Below are positions 27,869-36,075 of a stretch of DNA of 64,000 nucleotides, one piece after another (the stretch's first letter is position 1; each line of letters begins with the position of its first letter). The notes under the pieces are model-generated. The model was not told the origin of the DNA. It searched no databases and saw only the letters and a program-made list of their open reading frames with translations. The DNA is from Streptomyces rapamycinicus NRRL 5491 (GTDB lineage Bacteria > Actinomycetota > Actinomycetes > Streptomycetales > Streptomycetaceae): assembly GCF_024298965.1 (NCBI RefSeq), contig NZ_CP085193.1, positions 7,192,001 through 7,256,000 of the forward strand, read 5' to 3'. A program made the translations under genes and the position numbers.

Positions 27869-28762
27869 TCAGCCCTTGTGGACCTGGCGCACCGTACGGA
27901 GGAAGGCGCCCAGGACGCTCGGGACCGGGCCGAAGCGGTGGGCGAGGTGGAACTCCAGCCCGGCGGCGGCCGGTTCCAGCGGCAGCAGGGCCACCCCCAC
28001 ATGCCGGAAGCGCCGCATCCCCGCCGGTCCGATGCCGATGCCGAGCCCGCAGGCGACCAGCCCCAGCAGGGTGTGCAGATTGTGCGCCTCATGCGCGATC
28101 CGCGGCTCGACCCCGGCGGCGCGGCATACGGTCAGCGCCACATCGGCGGCGGCGGGCTCGGCCTGCCGCGAGGAGAGGATCAGCGGCTCGCCGTCCAGCG
28201 CCCGTACGGGCACGGCCGCGGCGCCGGTCAGCGGATGGCCGGACGGCACCGCCGCCACCAGGGTCTCCTGGGCCAGCGGCAGGCTGGTCAGCCGCCGCCG
28301 GGCGGCCGTGGGCGGCGGGCCGCAGATGACCCCGGCGTCCAGGCTGCCGTCCAGCAGCGCCTCGATCTGCCGGGCGCTGGGGAGTTCTCGCAGCTCCAGC
28401 CGGACCTGCGGGCGGCGGGCCCGGAAGGCGGTGAGCACCTCGGGCAGCACGGCGGCCAGCGCGGTGCCGAGGAAGCCGATGGCGAGCGAACCGGTCTCGC
28501 CCCGCCCGGCGTCGGCCGCGTCCCGTACGGCGAGGTCGAGATGGTCCAGCACCTGCCGGGCCCGGGCCAGGAACGCCTCACCCGCGGCGGTGGGCCGCAC
28601 CCCGTGCCCGGTGCGGTCGAAGAGCCGTACGCCCAGCTCGGTCTCCAGCGCCTTGATCTGCTGGGACAGCGGGGGCTGCCGGATGCCCAGCGCGGCGGCG
28701 GCGCGGCCGAAGTGGGCGTGCTCGGCGAGGGCGAGCGCGTAGCGGAGATGGCGCAGCTCCAT
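27869..28762 (-). CDS. LysR-family transcriptional regulator
   Basis: 297 residues from the ATG at 28762. The HTH is LRYALALAEHAHFGRAAAALGIRQPPLSQQIKALETELGVRLFDR. The effector domain includes LAIGFLGTAL, LDGSLDAGVICGPPPT and CGLGIGIGPAGMR. It is divergent from an epoxide-hydrolase-like gene across ~93 bp, the usual position for a LysR target. Confidence 0.9.
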   Translation of the reverse strand: MELRHLRYALALAEHAHFGRAAAALGIRQPPLSQQIKALETELGVRLFDRTGHGVRPTAAGEAFLARARQVLDHLDLAVRDAADAGRGETGSLAIGFLGTALAAVLPEVLTAFRARRPQVRLELRELPSARQIEALLDGSLDAGVICGPPPTAARRRLTSLPLAQETLVAAVPSGHPLTGAAAVPVRALDGEPLILSSRQAEPAAADVALTVCRAAGVEPRIAHEAHNLHTLLGLVACGLGIGIGPAGMRRFRHVGVALLPLEPAAAGLEFHLAHRFGPVPSVLGAFLRTVRQVHKG

Positions 28763-28855
28763 AAGGGCCAAGCCTATATCTGCTCGCGAATAATCCCTTC
28801 ACGTCTCATATATCAAAGAGGAAAGCATCGTCACACTGGTGCTCGACTGCCCCAC
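28763..28855. promoter_or_regulatory. Divergent promoter region, LysR / hydrolase
   Basis: An AT-rich stretch (tatatctgctcgcgaataatc ... ctcatatatc) unusual for this genome. It must contain the LysR site, but no single T-N11-A box stands out. Confidence 0.5.
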
Positions 28856-29707
28856 ATGAGCGAAACACGAGAACACCGCGAGACGACGATCGAAGGCGTA
28901 CGGCTGCACTGGGTGCGGGCGGCGGGGCCGGGGACCCCCGTCGTGCTGCTCCACGGCTGGCCGCAGACCTGGTACGCCTGGCGCAAGGTGATCCCCGAAC
29001 TCGCCCGCCACCACGAGGTGTTCGCGGTGGACCTGCCGGGCCTGGGCGACTCGGGCTCCTCCCCGCACGGCCACGGGGTCCGGATCGCCGCCGACCTGCT
29101 CGACGCCTGGCGCGCCGAGCTGGGCCTGGACCGGGTCCATGTCGTCGGCCACGACCTGGGCGGTCCCATCGGCTATGCGTGGGCCGCCGCCCACCCCGCC
29201 CGGGTCCGCAGCTTCACCCTGCTCGCCGTGCCACTGCACGGCTTCGGGCTGAGCGAACTGATCGCCCGCGCCGGGCTCTGGCACTTCGGCTTCTTCTCGG
29301 TGCCCGGCCTCGCGGAGGAGCTGGCGGAGGGCCGGGAGCGGATCCTGCTGGAGCACTTCTACGGGCACGCCCTGGAGACCGGGGCCATCCGCCCCGCCGA
29401 CGTCGACACCTATCTGCGCACCTACACCCGCCCGGGGCGGCTGGCCAACGGCTTCGCGTACTACCGCAACGCCCCCGCCGACACCGCCGCCCTCGCCGAA
29501 CTCGCCCGCACCCCGCTCCCGATGCCCACCCTGGCCGTCGGCTGTGGCCGGGCCGGTGGCCCGGCCCCCGTCCACAGCCTCGGCCAGGTCGCCCCGGCGA
29601 CCCGCGGCGCCGTGATCGACGACAGCGGCCACTTCCTCCCCGAGGAACGCCCCGGCCCCCTGCTGTCCCTGCTCGAACCGTTCCTGGCGGAGGCCGACGC
29701 GTCATGA
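28856..29707 (+). CDS. Alpha/beta hydrolase, epoxide hydrolase-like
   Basis: 283 residues from the ATG at 28856. Motifs: oxyanion-hole HGWPQTWYAW, nucleophile elbow VGHDLGGPIGYAWA (Asp nucleophile, as in epoxide hydrolases and haloalkane dehalogenases), and catalytic His in DDSGHFLPEERP. It probably opens an epoxide or cleaves a related bond; the substrate is unknown. Likely controlled by the divergent LysR regulator. Confidence 0.87.
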   Translation: MSETREHRETTIEGVRLHWVRAAGPGTPVVLLHGWPQTWYAWRKVIPELARHHEVFAVDLPGLGDSGSSPHGHGVRIAADLLDAWRAELGLDRVHVVGHDLGGPIGYAWAAAHPARVRSFTLLAVPLHGFGLSELIARAGLWHFGFFSVPGLAEELAEGRERILLEHFYGHALETGAIRPADVDTYLRTYTRPGRLANGFAYYRNAPADTAALAELARTPLPMPTLAVGCGRAGGPAPVHSLGQVAPATRGAVIDDSGHFLPEERPGPLLSLLEPFLAEADAS

Positions 29708-30050
29708 CCGCCCGCTCGGATCGGGCACCGCACCGTAGCGGGGCCGCAGCCGATCCCGCCCCGCCCAGGCGATGGCGAAGGCGAGGGCGGCCGCCGTCGC
29801 CGGGGTGAGGTAGGCGGAGGTGGAGCCCAGGTGGTCCACCGTCCAGCCGCCGGCCGCGGCACCCGTGGAGATGCCGATGAGCAGACCGGTGTAGACGGTG
29901 GTCATCCCCTCGTTGAGGCGGGCGGCCGGGATCAGCCGGTGGACCAGGGTCATACCGGTGATCATCGTGGGGGCCGTGGCCATGCTCGCCAGGAAGAGCA
30001 GCGGGGCGAGGGCGGCGAGGCTGTGGGCGGTCCCTGCCGCTTTGGCGCTC
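29702..30050 (-). pseudogene. MFS transporter C-terminal remnant
   Basis: About 115 codons encode three to four membrane helices (LAALAPLLFLASMATAPTMI, TTVYTGLLIGISTGAAAGGW, LTPATAAALAFAIAWA) with HRLIPAARLNEGMT, typical of MFS exporters. The N-terminal two thirds are missing: upstream of ~30050 the sequence changes to the DUF6247 cassette. It is a truncated, presumably dead gene, overlapping the hydrolase gene end by 6 bp. Confidence 0.75.
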
Positions 30051-30056
30051 GGGTGA

Positions 30057-30308
30057 TCACCAAGCAGTGATCTGCGGCAGGTAGACGCGCTCGTGCCGGG
30101 GAACCACCTGGCAGAGGAACATACCGCCGGGCACAAGAACGTTCTCACCGCGCGGCGACGGCCGCTGGTACGCCGGACCGTCCAGGTACGAGGCGGCCGC
30201 CGCGCGGACCAGCTCGTCCGCCTTCTTCTCCACTTCGGCGATCAGAGAGGGCGGGGCGCCGCTCGCGACGTGGTCTTCGCTGGGGTCGTACTACCAGGCC
30301 CAGCTCAC
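30057..30308 (-). pseudogene. Cassette A partner gene with in-frame TAG at codon 6
   Basis: The frame starts at a GTG overlapping the stop of the DUF6247-like gene and reads SWAW, stop, YDPSEDHVASGAPPSLIAEV ... FLCQVVPRHERVYLPQITAW. The intact copy B (32050-32337) has WAWEYNPD at the same place, so TAG (30293-30291) replaced a GAG by one change. Shared C-terminal pattern: QVVPRHERVYLPQ against QVIPHRMRVYINR. Unless suppressed or reinitiated, the product is not made. Confidence 0.75.
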
Positions 30309-30661
30309 GCGGTGGCCTCTCGGGCCTCGTTCACCACGGCCAGGAGTTCGTCCATGGCGGCCCGCCAGGCCGGGTCGTCCTTGCCGAGAGTGTGCACCGC
30401 GTGTTCGGCGTTACGCCGTCGTGCGGCCAGGTCGGGGCGGCGCTCGATCTCCACCTCGCCGGCCCAGATGGGCAGCCATTGGCGGATGGGGCCGAGGTTG
30501 TTGTGTTCGGCTGCCAGGGCGAACGCCTCGTTCTTCTGGGTTTCCATCTCGCCCAGTCGATGGGGAGCTACGCGGGCGAGCGCGAGGCGCAGCGATTCGG
30601 GAGTGCGCTCCGGCCGGGGGATGAGGCCCCCCGTGGGCGGCTCCATAGGGTGTGCGCTCAT
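30305..30661 (-). CDS. DUF6247-like protein, cassette A
   Basis: 118 residues from the ATG at 30661 (RBS GGAGG). Pattern: RTPESLRLALARVAPHRLGEMETQKNEAF, LGPIRQWLPIWAGEVEIERRPDL, then HTLGKDDPAWRAAMDELLAVVNEA. It is all-helical. The family resembles what is annotated as DUF6247 in streptomycetes (from memory). A paralogue sits at 32334-32696. Its overlapping partner gene is broken by a stop codon. Confidence 0.7.
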   Translation of the reverse strand: MSAHPMEPPTGGLIPRPERTPESLRLALARVAPHRLGEMETQKNEAFALAAEHNNLGPIRQWLPIWAGEVEIERRPDLAARRRNAEHAVHTLGKDDPAWRAAMDELLAVVNEAREATA

Positions 30662-31091
30662 ACGGTCCTCCGGGCTGTTCGGTGTCCGTATGCACCGTAC
30701 TGGCCATGAAGGCACCCGGGCGGCGAGCGGCGGCTTGTATGACGAATCCGGCCGATGGCAGGGGACTCGCGCCGATCGGGGGCATCAGCGTCGCGCCGAC
30801 CGGGACCCGTGTGGTTGGGGTGTCGGCTCGGCCACGCGGGTGCGGTTCCAGGCCCGCAGTCGTCGGACGAAGGTCGCGAGGGTGGTGAGCGGGGAGCGGC
30901 GGGGTGGCGGGGTGGTGCCGGAGTGGGAGGGGCGGGGGACGACGGGTCGGGAGGCGAGGAAGAGGATCACGCCACTACGGTCCCGGGCCCGGCCGGGGGC
31001 GGTCCAACACCTGATCGGGGGCCGTTCACGCATCTCCGTTGTCAATGCCGGCCGGGTGAGGACCGGGCGTCGCGTCGGTCACCATGTGCGA
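30662..31091. other. 430-bp divergent intergenic stretch
   Basis: Located between cassette A and the LysR gene. No frame has convincing coding character; the minus-strand frame at 30785-31045 looks like noise. It should carry the promoter of the LysR gene and that of cassette A. Confidence 0.4.
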
Positions 31092-32060
31092 GTGAACCGG
31101 GACATCGAACCGCGCCTGCTGCGCGCCTTCACCGCCGTCGCCGACGAGCTGCACTTCACCCGCGCCGCCGCCCGCCTCTACGTCGCCCAGCAGGCCCTCA
31201 GCCGCGATATCCGGCGCCTGGAGCGGGAGTTGGGCGCGGAGCTGTTCGTCCGTACCACCCGCCAGGTCGCCCTCACGGCCGCGGGCGAACGGCTGCTGCC
31301 GTACGCCCGGCGGGTGCTCCAGGCCCAGGACGACCTGGCGGCGGCCTTCAGCGGGGCCGAGCGCCGCCCGCTGCTGGTGGACGTGAGCGCCCCGGTGAGC
31401 ACCGGAAGCCAGGTGCTGGCGGAGGCGCGGCGCCGGATCGGCCCCGAGACCGAACTGGTGGCCCGCTTCCACAGCGGGCTGGCCGGGGCCGCCGCCGAAC
31501 TCCTCGCCGGACGCCTGGACGTCTCCTTCGGCCGGGCCCGCGGCCTCGACCCCGCCGTGCTCGCCCGGCTGGACCACCGGCTGATCCGCCACGAGCGCAT
31601 CGCCGTGGTCCTGCGCGAGGACCACCCGCTGGCCCGGCTGGAGGAGATCCCGCTGTCCGCGCTCACGGGCGAGACCCTGTACGCGGCGGCGGGCAACGAC
31701 ACCACTACCGAGTGGACGGACCTGGCCGCCCAGCTCTTCGCGGGGCGCGGGATCGCGATGGCGGAGCCGTTCCCGGAGATCGACGGGGACGAGGAGTTCA
31801 TCCGGGTGGTGACCAAGCGCCGCTGGTCGGTGCTGGCCAGCGAGGTGTTCACCCAGCTCCCCGGCGCGGTGCTGCGCCCCCTCACCGAGCCCGTTCCGCT
31901 CTCACCGGTCTCCATCGTGTGGCGCAAGGGCCTCACCCACCCCGGCCTGGACGCCCTCCACGCCGCGGCCCGCGCGTTCGCCACCGCGTCCGGCTGGCTC
32001 CACCGCCCACCGGGCGCGTGGCTGCCGCAGCCTGAGGCGGGCGTGTTGATCAGAGATTGA
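31092..32060 (+). CDS. LysR-family transcriptional regulator
   Basis: 322 residues from the GTG at 31092 (GTG 31086 is possible). The HTH is LLRAFTAVADELHFTRAAARLYVAQQALSRDIRRLERELGAELFVR. The effector domain is LLVDVSAPVSTGSQVLAEA ... LAGRLDVSFGRARGLD. No obvious target is adjacent: it sits between the two DUF6247 cassettes and its 3' end overlaps the end of cassette B by 11 bp on the opposite strand. Confidence 0.88.
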   Translation: MNRDIEPRLLRAFTAVADELHFTRAAARLYVAQQALSRDIRRLERELGAELFVRTTRQVALTAAGERLLPYARRVLQAQDDLAAAFSGAERRPLLVDVSAPVSTGSQVLAEARRRIGPETELVARFHSGLAGAAAELLAGRLDVSFGRARGLDPAVLARLDHRLIRHERIAVVLREDHPLARLEEIPLSALTGETLYAAAGNDTTTEWTDLAAQLFAGRGIAMAEPFPEIDGDEEFIRVVTKRRWSVLASEVFTQLPGAVLRPLTEPVPLSPVSIVWRKGLTHPGLDALHAAARAFATASGWLHRPPGAWLPQPEAGVLIRD

Positions 32061-32337
32061 CGCGGTTGATGTAGACGCGCATGCGATGCGGAATCACCTG
32101 GTACCAGACGAGCATCGTCTCGACGCTGTACGTGCGCAGGCGATGGGGTTCGGGGTCGTCGTCGAGGAGACCGTCCGGGCCGAGCCCCTGGGCCGCGAGG
32201 TCGGCCAGAGCGCTGCCGATCACCTCGACCGCGCACCGGTCCGTGTCCTTCATGCCGCCGACGACCCACTCGGCGTCGGGGTTGTACTCCCAGGCCCAGC
32301 CGGCGGTGTCCTCGACGCCTTCGCCCCGTGTGTTCAC
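32050..32337 (-). CDS. Small protein, cassette B partner of DUF6247-like gene
   Basis: 95 residues. A GTG start overlaps the upstream stop (GTGA). It has WAWEYNPDAEWVVGGMKDTDRC, an acidic middle and a basic C-terminus MLVWYQVIPHRMRVYINRVNL. I do not recognise a named family. Size, coupling and the basic C-terminus would fit the second gene of a toxin-antitoxin-like pair, but this is inference. Confidence 0.65.
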   Translation of the reverse strand: MNTRGEGVEDTAGWAWEYNPDAEWVVGGMKDTDRCAVEVIGSALADLAAQGLGPDGLLDDDPEPHRLRTYSVETMLVWYQVIPHRMRVYINRVNL

Positions 32338-32696
32338 CTGGCGGCCCCGGTCTCGGCGGACGCCTCGCGGAGGATGCGGGCGATGGTCTGCTGCGCGGCC
32401 CGGAACTCCTCTTCCGTGGCCCGGGGATCGCCGGTGACGCGCTCCGCCTCGCGCATGGCATGGAACCTTCCGGGGTGGCGTTCGATCGCGACGACGGTCG
32501 CCCACTTCTCGAGGAACAGTCGCATCGGCGTGGTGGAGGCGGTCTGAACGGCGCGGTCGAACGCCTCGCCCAGCTCGCGGTCGAACTCCGCGGTGCGCGC
32601 GAGGTCGAGCCGTTTGACCGCTTCCCGCAAGGCGTCCCGCGTCATCGGTGGCTGCGGGATGACGGGCACATGCGGGTGATCCGGCTGGCTGCTCAT
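32334..32696 (-). CDS. DUF6247-like protein, cassette B
   Basis: 120 residues from the ATG at 32696 with RBS GGAGG upstream. Pattern MTRDALREAVKRLDLARTAEFDRELGEAFDRAVQ, TPMRLFLEKWATVVAIERHPGRF, then EEFRAAQQTIARILREA: the same helical layout as cassette A (LGPIRQWLPIWAGEVEIERRPDL). Overlaps its partner by 4 bp. Confidence 0.7.
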   Translation of the reverse strand: MSSQPDHPHVPVIPQPPMTRDALREAVKRLDLARTAEFDRELGEAFDRAVQTASTTPMRLFLEKWATVVAIERHPGRFHAMREAERVTGDPRATEEEFRAAQQTIARILREASAETGAAR

Positions 32697-32861
32697 GCGA
32701 TCCTCCGGCGGGGCGGGGCGGGGCGGGCGGTGCACCGCGTACGGTACCGGGCGATACCTCGCGTCGCGTATGCGATGGGCACGGCTCCACCGGATGAGGG
32801 AGTCCCCGGGGCGCGGGACCCGGGCCCCGGGAATCCCCCTCACCGCCACCCGGCTCCCCGG

Positions 32862-32888
32862 GTGAGAGCAAGGTTTCGTCCGCGTCAC
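32862..32888 (-). promoter_or_regulatory. GlnR-type nitrogen-control box upstream of narK
   Basis: On the minus strand GTGAC-6 nt-GAAAC (32888-32873) matches the GlnR half-site pair gTnAc-n6-GaAAc exactly; a third degenerate element (CTCAC, 32866-32862) follows at the same 6-nt spacing. It lies ~70 bp before the narK start. In S. coelicolor, narK and nnaR belong to the GlnR-linked nitrate assimilation network (established knowledge). Confidence 0.75.
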
Positions 32889-32956
32889 CTGCCGCCACAG
32901 CCCGGAAATCCGCCGTCCCTACCGTCTGTAGCCACACCGAGAACTGTGGAGGCGTG

Positions 32957-34357
32957 ATGACTGCCCCGACCACCATCGCCGCGCGCAAGGGGGGCCGCTG
33001 GATCGAGCAGTGGGACCCGGAGGACGAGAGGTTCTGGAGGGAGCGGGGCGAGCGGATCGCCGCCCGGAACCTGGTCTTCTCCATCCTCTCCGAGCACATC
33101 GGGTTCTCGATCTGGAGCCTGTGGTCGGTGATGGTGCTGTTCATGGGGCCGGAGTACGGGGTCGACCCGGCCGGGAAGTTCTTCCTGGTCGCGATGCCCA
33201 CTCTGGTGGGCGGGGTGCTGCGGGTGCCGTACACCTTCGCCGTCGCGCGGTTCGGCGGGCGCAACTGGACGATCGTCAGCGCGGGGATGCTGCTCGTGCC
33301 CGCGATCACCGCCGCCGTGGTGATGGAGCCCGGGACCTCGTACACCACGTTCATGGTGGTCGCGGCGCTCACCGGGGTCGGCGGCGGCAACTTCGCCTCG
33401 TCCATGACCAACATCAACTCCTTCTACCCGCTGCGCAGGAAGGGCTGGGCGCTCGGCCTCAACGCGGGCGGCGGCAACATCGGCGTCCCCGTGATCCAAC
33501 TGGTCGGGCTGCTGGTGATAGGCACCGCCGGAGCGGCCCATCCGCGGCTCGTGCTCGCCGTCTACATCCCGCTGATCGTCGTCGCGGCGGCGCTCTCGGC
33601 GCTGTTCATGGACAACCTGGCGCCGGTGCGCAACGACGCCGGGGCGGCCAAGGAGGCGGCGCGGGACGCCCACACCTGGATCATGTCGCTGCTCTACATC
33701 GGCACCTTCGGCTCGTTCATCGGCTACAGCTTCGCCTTCGGTCTCGTGCTGCAGAACCAGTTCGACCGCACCCCGCTCCAGGCCGCCTCGCTCACCTTCA
33801 TCGGCCCGCTGCTCGGATCGCTCATCCGGCCCGTCGGCGGCCGGCTCGCCGATGCCCACGGCGGTGCGAAGATCACGCTGTGGACCTTCGCCGCCATGGC
33901 CGCCGCGACCGTCGTGGTCGTCTACGCCTCCGCGCAGAAGTCGCTGTCCGTCTTCCTGATCGGCTTCATCGCCCTCTTCGTCCTCAGCGGGCTCGGCAAC
34001 GGCTCCACCTTCAAGATGATCCCCGGCATCTTCCAGGCGAAGGCCGTGGCCCGCGGTCTGACCGGCGAGGAGGCCGCGGCCTACGGGCGGCGGCTGTCGG
34101 GCGCGGCGATGGGACTGATCGGGGCGGTCGGCGCGCTCGGCGGGCTCGGGATCAATCTCGCCTTCCGGGAGTCGTTCGCGGGCGCCCACTCCGGGACCCC
34201 CGCCTTCGTCTCCTTCCTCGGCTTCTACGCGGTGTGCTCCGTGGTCACCTGGGCCGTATACCTCCGTGGCGCCCGCCGCCCGGCCGCGGTGTCCGCCGCG
34301 CAGGCGGGTGCGCATGATCCGCGGTCGGAGCGGCAGCCCGCCTACGCGGACGTCTGA
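32957..34357 (+). CDS. narK: Nitrate/nitrite transporter NarK (MFS)
   Basis: 466 residues from the ATG at 32957 (GGAGG at 32948-32952; GTG 32954 is too close to the RBS). Twelve membrane helices, with nitrate-signature-like stretches GVGGGNFASSMTNINSFYP and GLNAGGGNIGVP, FVLSGLGNGSTFKMIPGIF. It moves nitrate/nitrite across the membrane. The NnaR regulator gene follows on the same strand, and a GlnR box lies upstream. Confidence 0.93.
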   Translation: MTAPTTIAARKGGRWIEQWDPEDERFWRERGERIAARNLVFSILSEHIGFSIWSLWSVMVLFMGPEYGVDPAGKFFLVAMPTLVGGVLRVPYTFAVARFGGRNWTIVSAGMLLVPAITAAVVMEPGTSYTTFMVVAALTGVGGGNFASSMTNINSFYPLRRKGWALGLNAGGGNIGVPVIQLVGLLVIGTAGAAHPRLVLAVYIPLIVVAAALSALFMDNLAPVRNDAGAAKEAARDAHTWIMSLLYIGTFGSFIGYSFAFGLVLQNQFDRTPLQAASLTFIGPLLGSLIRPVGGRLADAHGGAKITLWTFAAMAAATVVVVYASAQKSLSVFLIGFIALFVLSGLGNGSTFKMIPGIFQAKAVARGLTGEEAAAYGRRLSGAAMGLIGAVGALGGLGINLAFRESFAGAHSGTPAFVSFLGFYAVCSVVTWAVYLRGARRPAAVSAAQAGAHDPRSERQPAYADV

Positions 34358-34482
34358 GCGGGCCGCCGAGCGGTCCGCCGAGCGGGGTCCGAGCGGGGTC
34401 CGAGGGGGTCGAAGGGCGGGGCCCGAGCGCGCCGCAGGGCGGGCTCGGGCGGCCTCCGGGCGGGCGTCCCGGCGGTTCGGGG

Positions 34483-34519
34483 CGTACGGTCGGCCGGTGG
34501 GACCCGTACGGTCGGCCGG
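34483..34519. repeat. 15-bp direct repeat CGTACGGTCGGCCGG, two copies
   Basis: Copies at 34483-34497 and 34505-34519, 22 bp apart (two helical turns), between narK and nnaR and just upstream of the GlnR box. This spacing fits a dimeric OmpR-type regulator site, possibly NnaR itself; that is inference. The rest of the 300-bp narK-nnaR gap is very GC-rich with degenerate ccgagcggggt repeats. Confidence 0.55.
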
Positions 34520-34542
34520 GGAAGCTCCCGGCCGGCCACTCC

Positions 34543-34558
34543 GTTACGCCTGGGAAAC
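34543..34558 (+). promoter_or_regulatory. GlnR-type box upstream of nnaR
   Basis: GTTAC-GCCTGG-GAAAC is a perfect gTnAc-n6-GaAAc pair, 100 bp before the nnaR start. A weaker element (GAACC, 34565-34569) follows at the next 6-nt interval. Confidence 0.78.
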
Positions 34559-34657
34559 CTCCGTGAACCGCCACCGACACGGGACGGCGACAGGATGCGG
34601 AACCGAAGGCGCCCAAACACGAGTGAATCGGGAGACCGGAAGATCGGGACGAGAGCC

Positions 34658-35824
34658 ATGCACCGAGAACAGACCGGAGCCGCGGGCGACGAGACGCCCG
34701 TCGGCCCTCTCGCCGGATTCACCGTGGGAGTCACCGCCGCGCGCCGCGCGGATGAGCTCGGCGCCCTGCTGCGGCGCCGCGGCGCGGAGGTGATGCACGC
34801 GCCCGCGCTGCGGATCGTGCCACTGGCCGACGACTCCGAACTCCTCGCGGCCACGAAGCAGTTGATCGACAGCGCACCGGATGTCGTGGTCGCCACCACC
34901 GCCATCGGCTTCCGTGGCTGGGTCGAGGCCGCCGACGGCTGGGGCCTGGGCGACGCCCTGCTCGACCGGCTGAGCGAGGTGCGGCTGCTGGCCCGCGGGC
35001 CCAAGGTGCGCGGGGCGATCCGGGCCGCCGGGCTCACCGAGGAGTGGTACCCGGCCTCCGAGTCGATGGCCGAGGTGCTCGAGCGGCTGCTGGAAGAGGG
35101 CGTCGAGGGCCACCGCATCGCCGTCCAGCTGCACGGCGAGCCGCTGCCCGGCTTCGTCGAGTCGCTGCGGGCCGGGGGAGCGGAGGTGGTCGGGGTGCCG
35201 GTCTACCGCTGGATGCCACCGGAGGACATCGGACCGGTGGACCGGCTGCTGGACGCGACGGTGGCCCGCGCCCTGGACGCCGTCACCTTCACGAGTGCGC
35301 CCGCCGCCGCGAGCCTGCTGGACCGGGCGGAGCGGCGCGGAATGCGCGACGAGCTGCTGGACGCGCTCCGCCATGATGTGCTGCCCGCGTGTGTCGGACC
35401 GGTCACCGCGCTACCACTGGAGGCCCACGACATTCCCACCTCCCAGCCCGAACGGTTCAGGCTCGGGCCGCTGGTGCAGCTGCTGACCGCGGAACTCCCC
35501 GGGCGGGTGCGGCCGTTGCCGGTCGCCGGGCGGTGGCTGGAGATCCGCGGCCACGCGGTGGTCGTGGACGGGGAGCTGCGTACGGTGCCGCCCGCCGGGA
35601 TGGCGTTGCTGCGGGCCCTGGCCCGCCGGCCCGGCTGGGTCGTGGCGCGGTCGGAGCTTTTGCGGTCGTTGCCGGGGGCTGGGCGCGATGAGCATGCGGT
35701 GGAGACGGCGATGGCTCGGCTGCGGACGGCTCTTGGCTCGCCCAAGCTGATCCAGACGGTGGTCAAGCGGGGGTATCGGCTGGCGCTCGATCCGTCGGCC
35801 GACACGAAGTACGCGGACGTGTAG
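34658..35824 (+). CDS. nnaR: NnaR-type regulator: HemD-like domain fused to OmpR-type winged helix
   Basis: 388 residues from the ATG at 34658. Residues ~18-265 form a uroporphyrinogen-III synthase-like domain (LAGFTVGVTAARRADELGALLRRRG, DVVVATTAIGFRGWVEA, AVTFTSAPAAASLL). Residues ~295-380 are an OmpR/PhoB winged helix (PPAGMALLRALARRPGWVVARSELL, DEHAVETAMARLRTALG, VVKRGYRLA). In S. coelicolor the equivalent gene next to narK encodes NnaR, which co-regulates nitrate/nitrite assimilation with GlnR. Annotation as plain HemD would be misleading. The symbol rests on domain order and synteny. Confidence 0.85.
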   Translation: MHREQTGAAGDETPVGPLAGFTVGVTAARRADELGALLRRRGAEVMHAPALRIVPLADDSELLAATKQLIDSAPDVVVATTAIGFRGWVEAADGWGLGDALLDRLSEVRLLARGPKVRGAIRAAGLTEEWYPASESMAEVLERLLEEGVEGHRIAVQLHGEPLPGFVESLRAGGAEVVGVPVYRWMPPEDIGPVDRLLDATVARALDAVTFTSAPAAASLLDRAERRGMRDELLDALRHDVLPACVGPVTALPLEAHDIPTSQPERFRLGPLVQLLTAELPGRVRPLPVAGRWLEIRGHAVVVDGELRTVPPAGMALLRALARRPGWVVARSELLRSLPGAGRDEHAVETAMARLRTALGSPKLIQTVVKRGYRLALDPSADTKYADV

Positions 35825-35837
35825 CTGTTCTGTTGCC

Positions 35838-35993
35838 GGGGCTCCGCCCCGGGCCCCGGCGGGGCTCCGCCCCGGGCCCCGGCGGGGCTCCGCCCCGGGC
35901 CCCGGCGGGGCTCCGCCCCGGACCCCGCTCCTCAAACGCCGGAGGGGCTGGGGTTCCGCCGGAGGGGCTGGGGGTTCCTCCGGAGGGGCTGGG
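35838..35993. repeat. Tandem GC-rich repeats: 23-bp unit x4, then GGAGGGGCTGGG units x3
   Basis: GGGGCTCCGCCCCGGGCCCCGGC-type units start at 35838, 35861, 35884 and 35907. Each contains the hairpin GGGGCtcCGCCCC. They run into the common Streptomyces intergenic motif ctcctcaaacgccggaggggctg, which is itself repeated three times up to ~35993. It probably acts as the transcription terminator of nnaR and is a likely hot spot for length variation. Confidence 0.85.
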
Positions 35994-36075
35994 TTGAAGG
36001 GGTTACGGGTAACACGCGGGGCGGGCACTCTGAAGGGTGACCGGATCGGGCCTTCCCCGAAGGGGTGACGGGAAC

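Noticed and set aside
30785..31045. 86-codon minus-strand frame upstream of the LysR gene
   Set aside because: Arg/Pro-rich composition typical of antisense frames in high-GC DNA; no start context.
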